Positions 41,760 through 50,557 of a stretch of 64,000 nucleotides of DNA are shown piece by piece. The notes below the pieces were generated by a model. The model was given only the letters and a program-made list of their open reading frames with translations, was not told the origin of the DNA and did no database searches. The DNA is taken from contig NZ_LT629799.1 in assembly GCF_900105785.1 (NCBI RefSeq), forward strand, positions 3,844,001 through 3,908,000. The letters are read 5' to 3'. Position numbers and translations under genes: made by a program. Within the stretch, counting starts at the first letter, position 1. Each line of letters begins with the position of its first letter. The DNA is from Microlunatus sagamiharensis. GTDB taxonomy: Bacteria > Actinomycetota > Actinomycetes > Propionibacteriales > Propionibacteriaceae.

Positions 41760-42179
41760 ATGTGGTCGCAGCGGGAGGTCATCGACTATGCGCTGCAGCG
41801 ACGCCGCACGCTGGAGGGTCTGAAGCGGCCCGGCAAGCGGCTGGCCAAGCTCGACGCGTGCGACGCGGACCCCATGCTGCTGCGGGCGGCGAAGTACCAC
41901 GGGGAGCAGGCCAAGGTGCCGTGCCCGGTGTGCGAGTCACCCGAGATGTACAACCTCAGCTACACGTTCGGCGACCAGCTCGGCCAGTTCTCCGGCCGAA
42001 TCAAGCCGCCGGGCGAGCTCGAGGAGATGGCCCACCAGTACGGCGAGTTCAAGGTCGTCGTTGTGGAGGTGTGCCTGCGCTGCAGCTGGAACCACATGAT
42101 CGTCTCCTACCTTCTCGGCGACGGGGTGAAGCGCAAGCCCCCGCGTCGCCAGCAGACCGTCGAGGACATCTATGGCTGA
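41760..42179 (+). CDS. DUF5318 protein
   Basis: A 139-aa soluble protein found across Actinobacteria. SQREVIDYALQRRRTLEGL opens the family; two Cys pairs (CPVC and CLRC, about 45 residues apart) should bind one zinc ion. No activity is known. It overlaps the penicillin-binding protein gene by 8 bp, and the two are neighbours in many actinobacterial genomes, suggesting a link to cell-wall synthesis. Confidence 0.85.
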   Translation: MWSQREVIDYALQRRRTLEGLKRPGKRLAKLDACDADPMLLRAAKYHGEQAKVPCPVCESPEMYNLSYTFGDQLGQFSGRIKPPGELEEMAHQYGEFKVVVVEVCLRCSWNHMIVSYLLGDGVKRKPPRRQQTVEDIYG

Positions 42180-44322
42180 CCCCAACTGGGGCCCCGTCGC
42201 CAAGCAACCGGCCGGTGCCCCTAAGCGGGGCAGCGCCCGCTGGTTCAAGCGTCTTGCCGGCGCGGTGGCGATCCTGGTCGCCCTGTGCGTCGTGGCGGGC
42301 GGGGGAGCGGTCGCGTACGGCTACGCGACGACCTCGCTGCCCAACCCCAACAAGGACTTCGAGACGGCGACGACCTTCGTCTACTGGGGCGACGGCAAGA
42401 CCGAGCTCGGCAACTTCGCCATCCAGAACCGGCAGCCGCTCGACTTGGACAAGATGCCCGACTCCATCAAGGAGGCGGTCGTCGCGGCGGAGAACCGCAC
42501 CTTCTGGACCGACAAGGGCGTCTCGCTGCGCGGACTGGCCCGCTCGGCCTGGGTCATCGCGCGTGGTGGCAGCCTGCAGGGCGGCTCGACGATCACCCAG
42601 CAGTACATCAAGATCCTCTACCTCAACAGCGAGCAGACGGTCAGCCGCAAGTACCGCGAGCTGTTCCTGGCGTACAAGCTGAGCCAGCAGAAGAGCAAGC
42701 AGGACATCCTGCAGGGCTACCTGAACACCATCTACTTCGGCCACGGCGCGTACGGGATCCAGGCGGCGAGCCAGGCGTACTTCGACGTCGACGCCAAGAA
42801 GCTGACGGTGCCGCAGGCGGCGGTGCTGGCCTCGGTGATCAACAACCCGACGGCCTTCGACCCCGACGACAAGGACAACCGGCCGCGGCTGCTCGACCGC
42901 TACCGCTACGTCATCTCCTCGATGGCCGAGACCGGCGACATCACCGCCGAGCAGGCGGCGAAGTACAGCAAGGCCCTGCCCAAGTTCCCCAAGATCAAGA
43001 GCTCCGAGCGCTACGGCGGGCCGAACGGCTTCCTGCTCAAGATGGTCGAGGCCGAGCTGTCCGACGCCGGCTTCAGCTCCTCCGAGATCCAGGGCGGTGG
43101 CCTGAGGATCACGACGACCTTCGACCAGGACGACCAGAAGGCCGCGATCAAGGCCGCCCAGGACACCAGCGAGCAGGCGGCGCGGGCGTCGGGCCAGAAG
43201 GAGTCGAACCTGCACGCGGCGGTGGCCTCGGTCGACGTCGACTCGGGCAACGTCCTGGCCCTCTACGGCGGCCCGGACTTCGTCGACAACTCGCGCAACT
43301 GGGCGACGACGGCGCGACCGACGGCCTCGACGTTCAAGACGTACACGCTGGCCGCGGGGCTGGAGAACGGCTTCAGCCTGCGCTCGCAGTTCCACGGCAA
43401 CACCTGGAGGATCCCGGGCGACCCGATCCCGGTGCGCAACGAGTACGGCGAGAACTACGGCTACGGCGTCGACCTGGTCAAGGCCACGGCCCTGTCGATC
43501 AACACGGCCTTCGTCGACCTCATCCGGCAGCTGCCCGAGGGCAAGGACAAGACCCTCGAGGTCGCGGAGAAGGCCGGCGCGCCGAAGTCGCGCGGCTGGG
43601 ACGCCGCCGAGCGCAACATCCCCATCGGCACGCCGGAGGTCAGCCCGCTCAACCAGGCCAGCGCCTACGCGACGTTCGCCAACGGGGGCGTGCACGTCGC
43701 GCCGCACGTGGTGAAGGAGGTCAAGGACCTCGACGGCAAGGTGCTCTACAAGGCCGACCCCGCCAAGGAGCGCGCGGTCAGCAGCGACGTGGCCGACGAC
43801 GTCACGTACGCGCTGTCGAGCGTGGTCGAGCAGGGCACCGGCCGTGCGGCCGCCGCGCTGGGCCGACCGGTGGCGGGCAAGACCGGCACCAACGGCGTCG
43901 AGGACGGCGAGGGCCAGAACATCGTCAACTCGTCGTGGTTCGTCGGCTACACCAAGCAGGTCTCGACGGCGGTCATGTACGTGGCGGGCAAGTCGGGCAG
44001 CGCGAGCCTCGACCCCTACCGCCGGCCGGGGGACAGCACGTTCTTCGGCGCGACCTACCCGCTGCAGACGTGGTCGTCCTACATGCAGACCGCGACGAAG
44101 GGGCAGGACGTCGAGCCGTTCGACGACCCGGCGTACGTGAACTCCTACCAGCAGCCGACGTACACGCCGCCGGCCCCGCCGCAGCCGCCGACGCCGGGCA
44201 ACCCGCCGAAGCCGCCGCAGCCGCCGACCCCGGCGCAGCCGCAGCAGCCGAGCGCCACCGCACCCACGCCCTCGTCGTCCTCGCGCCCGACGCCGGGCAC
44301 CAGCGCCACCCCGCGGCGCTGA
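42172..44322 (+). CDS. Class A penicillin-binding protein (transglycosylase/transpeptidase)
   Basis: A 716-aa bifunctional peptidoglycan synthase. One transmembrane helix (about 27-51) anchors it. The GT51 domain has the catalytic Glu E107 (AAENRTFW) and GGSTITQQYIK; the transpeptidase has STFK (S386/K389), SIN (S442/N444) and KTGT (570-573). The C-terminal 55 residues are a Pro/Thr/Ser-rich low-complexity tail. It polymerises lipid II and cross-links glycan strands outside the membrane. Its ATG lies within the end of the DUF5318 gene. Confidence 0.95.
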   Translation: MADPNWGPVAKQPAGAPKRGSARWFKRLAGAVAILVALCVVAGGGAVAYGYATTSLPNPNKDFETATTFVYWGDGKTELGNFAIQNRQPLDLDKMPDSIKEAVVAAENRTFWTDKGVSLRGLARSAWVIARGGSLQGGSTITQQYIKILYLNSEQTVSRKYRELFLAYKLSQQKSKQDILQGYLNTIYFGHGAYGIQAASQAYFDVDAKKLTVPQAAVLASVINNPTAFDPDDKDNRPRLLDRYRYVISSMAETGDITAEQAAKYSKALPKFPKIKSSERYGGPNGFLLKMVEAELSDAGFSSSEIQGGGLRITTTFDQDDQKAAIKAAQDTSEQAARASGQKESNLHAAVASVDVDSGNVLALYGGPDFVDNSRNWATTARPTASTFKTYTLAAGLENGFSLRSQFHGNTWRIPGDPIPVRNEYGENYGYGVDLVKATALSINTAFVDLIRQLPEGKDKTLEVAEKAGAPKSRGWDAAERNIPIGTPEVSPLNQASAYATFANGGVHVAPHVVKEVKDLDGKVLYKADPAKERAVSSDVADDVTYALSSVVEQGTGRAAAALGRPVAGKTGTNGVEDGEGQNIVNSSWFVGYTKQVSTAVMYVAGKSGSASLDPYRRPGDSTFFGATYPLQTWSSYMQTATKGQDVEPFDDPAYVNSYQQPTYTPPAPPQPPTPGNPPKPPQPPTPAQPQQPSATAPTPSSSSRPTPGTSATPRR

Positions 44323-44326
44323 CCGG

Positions 44327-45751
44327 GTGAGCGTCCAGCCGGCGCGGGAGGACCCGTTCGTCGGGGCGATGAGCCAGCGGCTCGGCGGTCCGCTCGGGCG
44401 CTACGCGGCGCTGGTCCGCGACTTCTGGAACCCGACCCGGGTCGTCCTGGTCGTCGCGACGCTGACCTACCTGGCCGGGATGGTCTTCCGGCTGCCGTGC
44501 CGGATCACCGTCGCGGGGCAGTCGCCGGACACGTTCCGTCGGCTCTGCTACTCCGACATCGGCCTGCTCTACGCCGACCGCGGGCTGCTGCAGGGCAACA
44601 CCCCCTACCTCGACTCCGGCTCCTACCCGGTGCTCGAGTACCCGGTGCTGACCGGCTGGTTCCTCGAGCTCGAGCGTCGCATCACCGTGCTCACGGGCGC
44701 GCCGAGCGGGACCGGGCTGAGCGCCCAGCAGGCGGTCGACGCGACGCTCCGCTTCGTCGACGTCAACCAGGTGCTCCTCGGAGCGCTGTTCCTCGTGGCC
44801 GTGTGGGCGCAGGTCCGGACGGTCGTCGACCGGCCCTGGGACGCGATGATGCTCGCCGCGGCCCCGACGGTCGCGGCGGCCGCGCTCGTGAACTGGGACC
44901 TGCTCCCCGTCGCCCTCGCCGCCGCGGGGGTGCTGGCCTGGAGCCGGAAGCGCCCCGGGCTCGCCGGCGTCCTGCTCGGGCTGGGCATGGCGGCGAAGCT
45001 CTACCCGGCGCTGCTGCTCGGGCCGCTGCTGCTGCTCTGCCTGCGCTCCCGGCGCATGCGGGCCTACGGGCGGCTGCTCGTCGGGTTCGCGGTCAGCTGG
45101 CTCGTGGTCAACCTGCCCGCGCTCGTCCTGGCGCCGGACGCGTGGCTCGACTTCTGGACGTTCAACGCCGACCGCACGGGCGACTTCGGCTCGATCTGGT
45201 ACGTGTTCTCGCTCGCCGGGCACCCGGTCCCGCACCTCAACACGGTGAGCGCCGGTCTCTTCGCGCTCGGCTGCCTGCTGATCGGGCTGCTGATCGTCCT
45301 CGCGCCCCGGCGACCGCGGTTCGGGACGGTCGCGTTCCTCGTGGTCGCGGCGTTCCTGATGACCAACAAGGTCTACTCCCCTCAGTACGTGCTGTGGCTG
45401 CTGCCGTTCGTGGTGCTCGCCCGGCCGCGCTGGCGGGACTGGTGGGTCTTCACCGTCGGCGAGCTCGTCTACTTCGTGGCGATCTGGTGGCACCTCGGCG
45501 GCGACCTCAGCCCCGGCGACGGCGGCGAGGACCGCGTCTACTGGCTGGCCGTCGTGCTGCGCCTGGCCACGCAGGCCTGGGTCGTCGCGGTGGTCGTGCG
45601 GGACGTCCTGCACCCGGAGCGCGACCGCGTGCGGCGCCCTTCGACAGGCTCAGGGAGCGTGGGCGACGACCCGACCGGCGGCGTGCTCGACGGGGCGCCC
45701 GACGCGGCGTGGCGTACGCGGCTCCTCGCCCGGCCGGCGGTGCGGACGTGA
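44327..45751 (+). CDS. GT87/DUF2029 polyprenol-phosphate-mannose-dependent mannosyltransferase-like protein
   Basis: A 474-aa integral membrane protein with about ten helices. The first periplasmic loop contains YSDIGLLYADRGLLQGNTPY and YPVLEYPVLTGWF, the Asp/Tyr-rich motif of GT-C enzymes of the DUF2029 family (PimE-like). Such enzymes add mannose from polyprenyl-phosphomannose to lipid or glycan acceptors on the outer face. It starts 4 bp after the PBP stop. The cytosolic C-terminal tail contains PSTGSGSVGD, encoded by a 19-bp dispersed repeat. Acceptor unknown. Confidence 0.85.
   Translation: MSVQPAREDPFVGAMSQRLGGPLGRYAALVRDFWNPTRVVLVVATLTYLAGMVFRLPCRITVAGQSPDTFRRLCYSDIGLLYADRGLLQGNTPYLDSGSYPVLEYPVLTGWFLELERRITVLTGAPSGTGLSAQQAVDATLRFVDVNQVLLGALFLVAVWAQVRTVVDRPWDAMMLAAAPTVAAAALVNWDLLPVALAAAGVLAWSRKRPGLAGVLLGLGMAAKLYPALLLGPLLLLCLRSRRMRAYGRLLVGFAVSWLVVNLPALVLAPDAWLDFWTFNADRTGDFGSIWYVFSLAGHPVPHLNTVSAGLFALGCLLIGLLIVLAPRRPRFGTVAFLVVAAFLMTNKVYSPQYVLWLLPFVVLARPRWRDWWVFTVGELVYFVAIWWHLGGDLSPGDGGEDRVYWLAVVLRLATQAWVVAVVVRDVLHPERDRVRRPSTGSGSVGDDPTGGVLDGAPDAAWRTRLLARPAVRT
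45637..45655. repeat. 19-bp dispersed repeat inside GT87-like gene
   Basis: Exact CCCTTCGACAGGCTCAGGG; encodes PSTGSG in the C-terminal tail, in the same reading frame as the copy in the MalG-type permease. Confidence 0.88.
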
Positions 45752-46989
45752 CGGTGCGCGAGGCTCCGGAGACGCAGCCGACGGCGGCGGTCGACCGCAC
45801 CGACAGCGGCGCCCGCCTCGTCGTCCAGGCCTGGCTGGCGAGCCGGGCGCTCATCGCCCTGGTGGCGCTGGTGCTCGCCGTGACGACGGGCCGCACGGTC
45901 ACCGACATGGTGAGCAACTGGGACGTGCAGCACTTCTCGCGCCTGGCCGCGGGCGGCTACTGGGCGGACGCGGACGGGACGCTGATGGCGTTCTTCCCCG
46001 GCCTGCCGGGCCTGCTGGCGCTCGGCCTGGCCGTGGGCGTCCCGGTCGCGGTCACCGGGGTCGTGGTGTCCCTGGTCTGCTCGGCGGTCGCCGCCGGGGC
46101 CCTCTACCGCCTCGGCGGCCCGGCCGCCGCGGTCGCGTGGCTCTTCGCCCCGACGGCGGTCTTCACCGTCGTGCCGTACACCGAGTCGTTGTTCTGCGCG
46201 GCGGCCTTCTGGGCCTGGGAGCGGGCGCGCTCCGACCGGTGGGTGGCCGCCGTCCTGCTCGCCGCGGTCGCCTGCTCCGTGCGGGTGTCCGGGCTGTTCC
46301 TCATCGGCGCGCTGGTGGTGATGGTCCTGACGACGCCCAGGGTCTCCGCGGTCCCTGTCTCGGAGGGGGGACGACCCCCCACACCCCCCGCTGAGCTTCA
46401 CTCGCTGGCGCTCGCGAAGCTCCGGCTGCGCCGCCTCGCCCTGCTGCTCGTCCCGTCGGCCGTCATCGCCGTGTTCGCGACCTACCTGCACGCGATCAGC
46501 GGCAGCTGGACCGCCTGGTACCGCGCGCAGTCGACCGGCTGGGTGCGCGAGCTGACCTGGCCGTGGCAGTCCTTCGCGAACACGATCCCGGCGATCGTCC
46601 CCGGCGCGTACGCCGACCACCCCTGGTGGGCCGCGGTGTTCCGCGGGGAGATGGTCTCGATGCTCGTGGGGGTGCTCGTCGTGGTCTGGGCGCTCGTCCG
46701 CAGCGTCCGGCTGCTGCGCGCGGGCGAGCGGCCGATCCTCGGGGAGGCCGCGTGGGTCGGCGTGCAGGTGCTCGCCTTCTCGCTGTCCTACTGGTTCTTC
46801 TCGGTCAACCGCGCGACGCTGCTGTGGTTCCCGCTGTGGATCATGCTCGCCGAGTGGGCCCGGCGGCGGCCGCGTACGCCGGGAAGGGTCGTCACGCACC
46901 GCACGCTCGTCGGGTTCGCGCTCGGCCTCGAGGTCGTGCTGATGATCTGGTGGTGCTGGCTCTTCTTCACCGGCCACTGGGCGAGCTGA
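45748..46989 (+). CDS. PIG-V-like mannosyltransferase
   Basis: A 413-aa membrane protein with about nine helices. NWDVQHFSRLAAGGYW after the first helix is the WD...Y signature of PIG-V/GPI-mannosyltransferase 2-type GT-C enzymes; FFPGLPGLL and APTAVFTVVPYTESLFCAAAFW also match. It overlaps the GT87-like gene by 4 bp, so both probably act on the same mannosylated envelope component. A GC-rich hairpin element (46362-46422) interrupts the domain without breaking the frame, adding an odd PPTPPAELHSLALAKL stretch between two helices. Confidence 0.82.
   Translation: MTVREAPETQPTAAVDRTDSGARLVVQAWLASRALIALVALVLAVTTGRTVTDMVSNWDVQHFSRLAAGGYWADADGTLMAFFPGLPGLLALGLAVGVPVAVTGVVVSLVCSAVAAGALYRLGGPAAAVAWLFAPTAVFTVVPYTESLFCAAAFWAWERARSDRWVAAVLLAAVACSVRVSGLFLIGALVVMVLTTPRVSAVPVSEGGRPPTPPAELHSLALAKLRLRRLALLLVPSAVIAVFATYLHAISGSWTAWYRAQSTGWVRELTWPWQSFANTIPAIVPGAYADHPWWAAVFRGEMVSMLVGVLVVVWALVRSVRLLRAGERPILGEAAWVGVQVLAFSLSYWFFSVNRATLLWFPLWIMLAEWARRRPRTPGRVVTHRTLVGFALGLEVVLMIWWCWLFFTGHWAS
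46362..46422. repeat. Hairpin-containing insertion-like element within the PIG-V-like gene
   Basis: Two nested hairpins: G6-ACGA-C6 (46365-46380) and GAGCTTC/GAAGCTC (46393-46399 with 46416-46422), separated by ACACCCCCCGCT. Base composition and the encoded peptide are unlike the rest of the gene. It resembles a mobile mini-repeat; no second copy is in the window. Confidence 0.45.
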
Positions 46990-47113
46990 GCGTCCGAATG
47001 CTGCCCTGCGGGCACCTGGAGGATCTTCGATCCCGTCCTTAGCGCCCTGCGCGGCCGACCACTGTGCCCAGGTTCCTGGCACTCAGCCCAGGCTGCATCC
47101 TGCGCTCAGTGAG

Positions 47114-47139
47114 GGAAACCTGTGCGCGCATAGGTTTCC
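47114..47139. promoter_or_regulatory. 26-bp palindrome upstream of aldo/keto reductase
   Basis: GGAAACCT-G-TGCGCGCA-T-AGGTTTCC is self-complementary except for one pair. AT-richer than its surroundings. It lies in the 284-bp gap 46990-47273, which otherwise contains no gene, and is either a protein-binding site or a terminator-like hairpin. Confidence 0.55.
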
Positions 47140-47259
47140 GTCCCCTGAAGCGAGGGTGGGCGGCGAGGCCGCGTTCGGAGGGCCCGTACGCCGTCGCCAG
47201 GGCGTCGGCCGACAGGGGCGAGACCGGCGACCACCCGGGAGCACGGGCGCTGCCCTCGG

Positions 47260-47265
47260 TAGGTT
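47260..47265 (+). promoter_or_regulatory. -10 box (TAGGTT) of aldo/keto reductase gene
   Basis: 8 nt before the ATG at 47274; no ribosome-binding site in between. Confidence 0.4.
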
Positions 47266-47273
47266 GTCCGGTC

Positions 47274-48335
47274 ATGGACTACCGCCAGCTGGGGGCCTCC
47301 GGGCTCCGCGTCTCCACCATCACCCTGGGCACCATGGGCTTCGCCGGGACCGGCTGGGCCAAGCCCGTCGGCAACCTCGACGTCGACGGCGCCCGCCGCC
47401 AGATCACCATGGCCCGCGACGCCGGGGTCAACCTCTTCGACACCGCGGACGTCTACTCCGCCGGCCAGTCGGAGGAGATCCTCGGGGCCGCGCTCGGCTC
47501 CGACCGCGACGAGGTGCTCATCGCCACCAAGGTGCGGATGCAGGTCGGCGACGCCGACGGGCCCAACCAGCTCGGCCTGTCGCGCTTCCACATCATCAAC
47601 TCGGTGGAGGCGAGCCTGCGCCGCCTCGGCACCGACCACATCGACCTCTACCAGGTCCACGAGTGGGACGGCCAGACCCCGCTCGAGGAGACCATGGCGG
47701 CGCTCGACACGCTGGTCCGCTCGGGCAAGGTCCGCTACGTCGGCGCGTCCAACTACACCGGCTGGCAGCTGATGAAGGCGCTGTGGGCGGCCGACAAGAC
47801 CGCGACGGAGAAGTTCGTCAGCCAGCAGATCTACTACTCCCTCCAGGCGCGCGACGCGGAGTTCGAGCTCGTGCCGGTCTCGATCGACCAGGGCCTCGGC
47901 ATCCTCGTGTGGAGCCCGCTCGCCGGCGGCCTGCTGTCCGGCAAGTACCGCCGCGGCCAGGACGCCCCCGAGGGCAGCCGCCGCTTCCAGGGCTGGACCG
48001 AGCCGCCCGTCCGCGACGAGGACCAGCTCTACTCGATCATCGACACCCTCGTCGAGATCGGCGAGGGCCACGGCGTCTCCGCCGCGCAGGTCGCGCTCGC
48101 CTGGACGCTGGCCAAGCCCGCCGTCACCTCGCTGATCGTCGGCGCGCGTACCGAGGAGCAGCTGGCCGACAACCTCGCGGCCGCGAACCTGCAGCTGGGC
48201 GCCGAGGAGATCAGCCGCCTCGACGACGTCAGCCGGGTCGGCATGCCCTACCCGCACTGGCACCAGGCCAACACCGGCTCCGACCGCTGGGGCCCGAGCA
48301 CGGCCACGCTGATGACGTCGCACGACCCGGAGTGA
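47274..48335 (+). CDS. Aldo/keto reductase
   Basis: A 353-aa NADPH-dependent TIM-barrel reductase. The catalytic tetrad is D56 and Y61 (FDTADVY), K86 (IATKV) and H129 (YQVHEWD). SPLAGGLLSGKYRRG and VIVGARTEEQL-like IVGARTEEQLADNL form the NADPH site. Close to the YghZ/AKR family that reduces aldehydes and ketones. It overlaps the MFS gene by 4 bp, suggesting a shared role in detoxifying or exporting a small molecule. Confidence 0.92.
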   Translation: MDYRQLGASGLRVSTITLGTMGFAGTGWAKPVGNLDVDGARRQITMARDAGVNLFDTADVYSAGQSEEILGAALGSDRDEVLIATKVRMQVGDADGPNQLGLSRFHIINSVEASLRRLGTDHIDLYQVHEWDGQTPLEETMAALDTLVRSGKVRYVGASNYTGWQLMKALWAADKTATEKFVSQQIYYSLQARDAEFELVPVSIDQGLGILVWSPLAGGLLSGKYRRGQDAPEGSRRFQGWTEPPVRDEDQLYSIIDTLVEIGEGHGVSAAQVALAWTLAKPAVTSLIVGARTEEQLADNLAAANLQLGAEEISRLDDVSRVGMPYPHWHQANTGSDRWGPSTATLMTSHDPE

Positions 48336-49543
48336 CGTCCGGTCCCTCCACGGATGGCCCCGCCCGACCCGGCATCGGGCGGGGCCTCACCTTCCTCTTC
48401 GCCGTGGCGGCCGGCGCCGCCGTCGGCAACCTCTACTGGGCGCAGCCGCTGCTCGACGTGGTCGCGACGGACCTGCATACGTCGACGGCGTCGGCCGGCT
48501 GGCTGGTCACGACCACCCAGCTCGGCTACGCGCTCGGGATCCTGCTCGTCGTCCCGCTGGGCGACGTCACGAACCGGCGCCGCCTGGTCCCCGCGGCGCT
48601 CGTGGCCGCGGCCGTCGCGCTGGGCCTCTGCGCGGTCGCGCCGTCCTTCGGGTTCCTCGTCGCCGCGCTCTTCGTCCTCGGGCTGACCACCGTGGGCGGA
48701 CAGCTGCTGACGCCCCTGGCCGGCGACCTCGCCTCCGACGCCGACCGCGGCGCGGTGGTGGGGACCGTCGTCTCGGGCATCCTCACCGGCATCCTGCTGT
48801 CGCGGACGGTCAGCGGCGTCGTCGCCGACGCGTTCGGCTGGCGCTCGATCTACGTCGGCGCGGCGGTGCTGGACCTGGTGCTGGCCGTGCTCCTGTGGCG
48901 GGCGATCCCCGACCTCGAGCCCAAGGCGCGGGTGACGTACGGGCGCCTGATCGCGTCGGTCTTCGCCGTCGTGCGCCGCGAGCGGGTGGTGCGCTGGACG
49001 CTGCTGCTGGCGGGAATCAGCTTCGCGCTGTTCACGATGTTCTGGACCTCGCTGACCTTCCTGCTCAGCGGGCCGCCCTTCGACTTCTCGGTGTCGGTCA
49101 TCGGCCTGTTCGGGCTCGTGGGCCTCGTCGGGGCGATCGCCGCGCAGCGGGCCGGGCGGCTGCACGACCGCGGCTGGTCGGTGCCGGCCAGCGGGGTCGG
49201 CTGGGCGCTGGTCGTCGTCGCCTTCGTGATCGGCGCGCTCGGTGGCGGTTCGGTGGTCGGGGTCGTCGTCGCGATCCTGCTGCTCGACGTCGCCATCCAG
49301 GGCATCGGCATCCTCAACCAGACGCGGATGTTCGCGGTCTCGGCGGAGGAGCGGAGCCGGCTCAACACCGCCTTCGTCACCAACAACTTCCTCTGGGGCG
49401 CGGGCGGCTCGGTGCTGGCCACCGTGCTCTGGGCCGCCGGCGGCTGGTACGCGGTCACGCTCGTCGGCGCCGGCCTCGCCGCTGTCGCTCTCGTCGTCTG
49501 GGCGTTCGGCCGCCGCGGGCCGCTCGTGGTGCCGGTTCGCTGA
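48332..49543 (+). CDS. MFS transporter
   Basis: A 403-aa transporter with 12 predicted helices. NLYWAQPLLDVVATDL in helix 1, LGDVTNRRRLVPAAL (motif A in loop 2-3) and LTPLAGDLASDADRGAVVG are typical of the YgaY-like drug/metabolite exporter group. The start GTG overlaps the reductase stop (GTGA). Substrate unknown. Confidence 0.9.
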   Translation: MTSGPSTDGPARPGIGRGLTFLFAVAAGAAVGNLYWAQPLLDVVATDLHTSTASAGWLVTTTQLGYALGILLVVPLGDVTNRRRLVPAALVAAAVALGLCAVAPSFGFLVAALFVLGLTTVGGQLLTPLAGDLASDADRGAVVGTVVSGILTGILLSRTVSGVVADAFGWRSIYVGAAVLDLVLAVLLWRAIPDLEPKARVTYGRLIASVFAVVRRERVVRWTLLLAGISFALFTMFWTSLTFLLSGPPFDFSVSVIGLFGLVGLVGAIAAQRAGRLHDRGWSVPASGVGWALVVVAFVIGALGGGSVVGVVVAILLLDVAIQGIGILNQTRMFAVSAEERSRLNTAFVTNNFLWGAGGSVLATVLWAAGGWYAVTLVGAGLAAVALVVWAFGRRGPLVVPVR

Positions 49544-49576
49544 GGCCGCCCCGAACTGCCCTCGCCCCGCCCTCGG

Positions 49577-49641
49577 CCGACCACTGGTCACTTGCGGGCG
49601 TTCCGCAGGCTCTCCACCGCCCAGAACCGACCAGTGGTCAC
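49577..49641. promoter_or_regulatory. Two operator-like palindromes, 50 bp apart
   Basis: CCGACCACTGGTCAC (49577-49591) and CCGACCAGTGGTCAC (49627-49641) are direct repeats differing at one base, and each contains the odd-centred palindrome GACCA-n-TGGTC. They sit 80-144 bp upstream of the -10 box of the phosphatase gene. Confidence 0.6.
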
Positions 49642-49720
49642 CGGACCGGGACCAGCGCAGGCGGCAGCCGAGGGCCCGACCGCGGTGCTCGCAGCCGCCG
49701 AGACGGTCCGGCGGCCCACC

Positions 49721-49726
49721 TACGAT
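49721..49726 (+). promoter_or_regulatory. -10 box (TACGAT) of phosphatase gene
   Basis: Ends 6 nt before the GTG at 49733; decides that start over others. Confidence 0.45.
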
Positions 49727-49732
49727 GACCGC

Positions 49733-50557
49733 GTGCCCCGGTGGATCGACATGGACCAGCTCGTCAACCTGCGCGACGTCGGAGGGACCCCGACCACGGA
49801 CGGCGGCGAGATCGTCCCCGGCCGGCTGCTGCGCTCCGACAACCTCCAGGACCTGACGCCGGCCGATGTCGACGCCCTGCTGCAGCTCGGCGTGACCGAC
49901 GTCGTCGACCTCCGCAGCGACTACGAGGTCGAGATGGAGGGTCCCGGCCCGCTCTCGAGGACCGACGTCGTCCACCACCAGCACTCGTTCTTCCGCGAGT
50001 GGCGCGAGGGCGTCGGCGAGGACAAGACGAGCGAGAGCCCGGAGGCGGCGCAGGCCGTCGAGGAGCGCCCCGAGGCCGTGCCCGACGAGGCGCTGCCCTG
50101 GGTCGACCTGGAGCCGTCGGTCGAGGCGGAGAACAGGGTCACCAGCGTCTACCTCTCCTACCTCCACGACCGCCCCGACTCGGTCCTCGCCGGCCTGCGC
50201 GCCGTCGCCGACGCCGACGGGGCCGCGCTCGTGCACTGCGCGGCGGGCAAGGACCGTACGGGGACGCTGGTCGCCCTGGCCCTGACGCTGGCCGGTGCGG
50301 AACGCGAGGCGGTCGTCGCCGACTACGCCGCGAGCTCCGAGCGGGCCCAGCAGATCCTCGACCGGCTGCTCGCCTCCGACACCTACAACGCCAACCTGCG
50401 CGACCGCCCGCTCTCCTCGCACCTGTCACACCCGGAGACGATGCGGGCCTTCCTCGAGCACGTCGAGGACGCGTACGGGGGCGTCGAGCCGATGCTCGCG
50501 CGCATCGGCTGGACCCCGGAGGACACCGCACGGCTGCGGGCCAAGCTGCGCGGCTGA
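49733..50557 (+). CDS. Tyrosine-protein phosphatase (Y_phosphatase3 family)
   Basis: A 274-aa phosphatase like mycobacterial PtpB. NLRDVGGTPTTDG at the start and RLLRSDNLQDLTPADVDAL are family signatures; the P-loop HCAAGKDRTG has the nucleophile C169 and R175 (C-x5-R), with Lys-Asp typical of the dual Tyr/Ser and phosphoinositide-active branch. Residues about 95-130 form an acidic insertion before the helical lid. No signal peptide. It is preceded by two operator-like palindromes. Confidence 0.9.
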   Translation: MPRWIDMDQLVNLRDVGGTPTTDGGEIVPGRLLRSDNLQDLTPADVDALLQLGVTDVVDLRSDYEVEMEGPGPLSRTDVVHHQHSFFREWREGVGEDKTSESPEAAQAVEERPEAVPDEALPWVDLEPSVEAENRVTSVYLSYLHDRPDSVLAGLRAVADADGAALVHCAAGKDRTGTLVALALTLAGAEREAVVADYAASSERAQQILDRLLASDTYNANLRDRPLSSHLSHPETMRAFLEHVEDAYGGVEPMLARIGWTPEDTARLRAKLRG

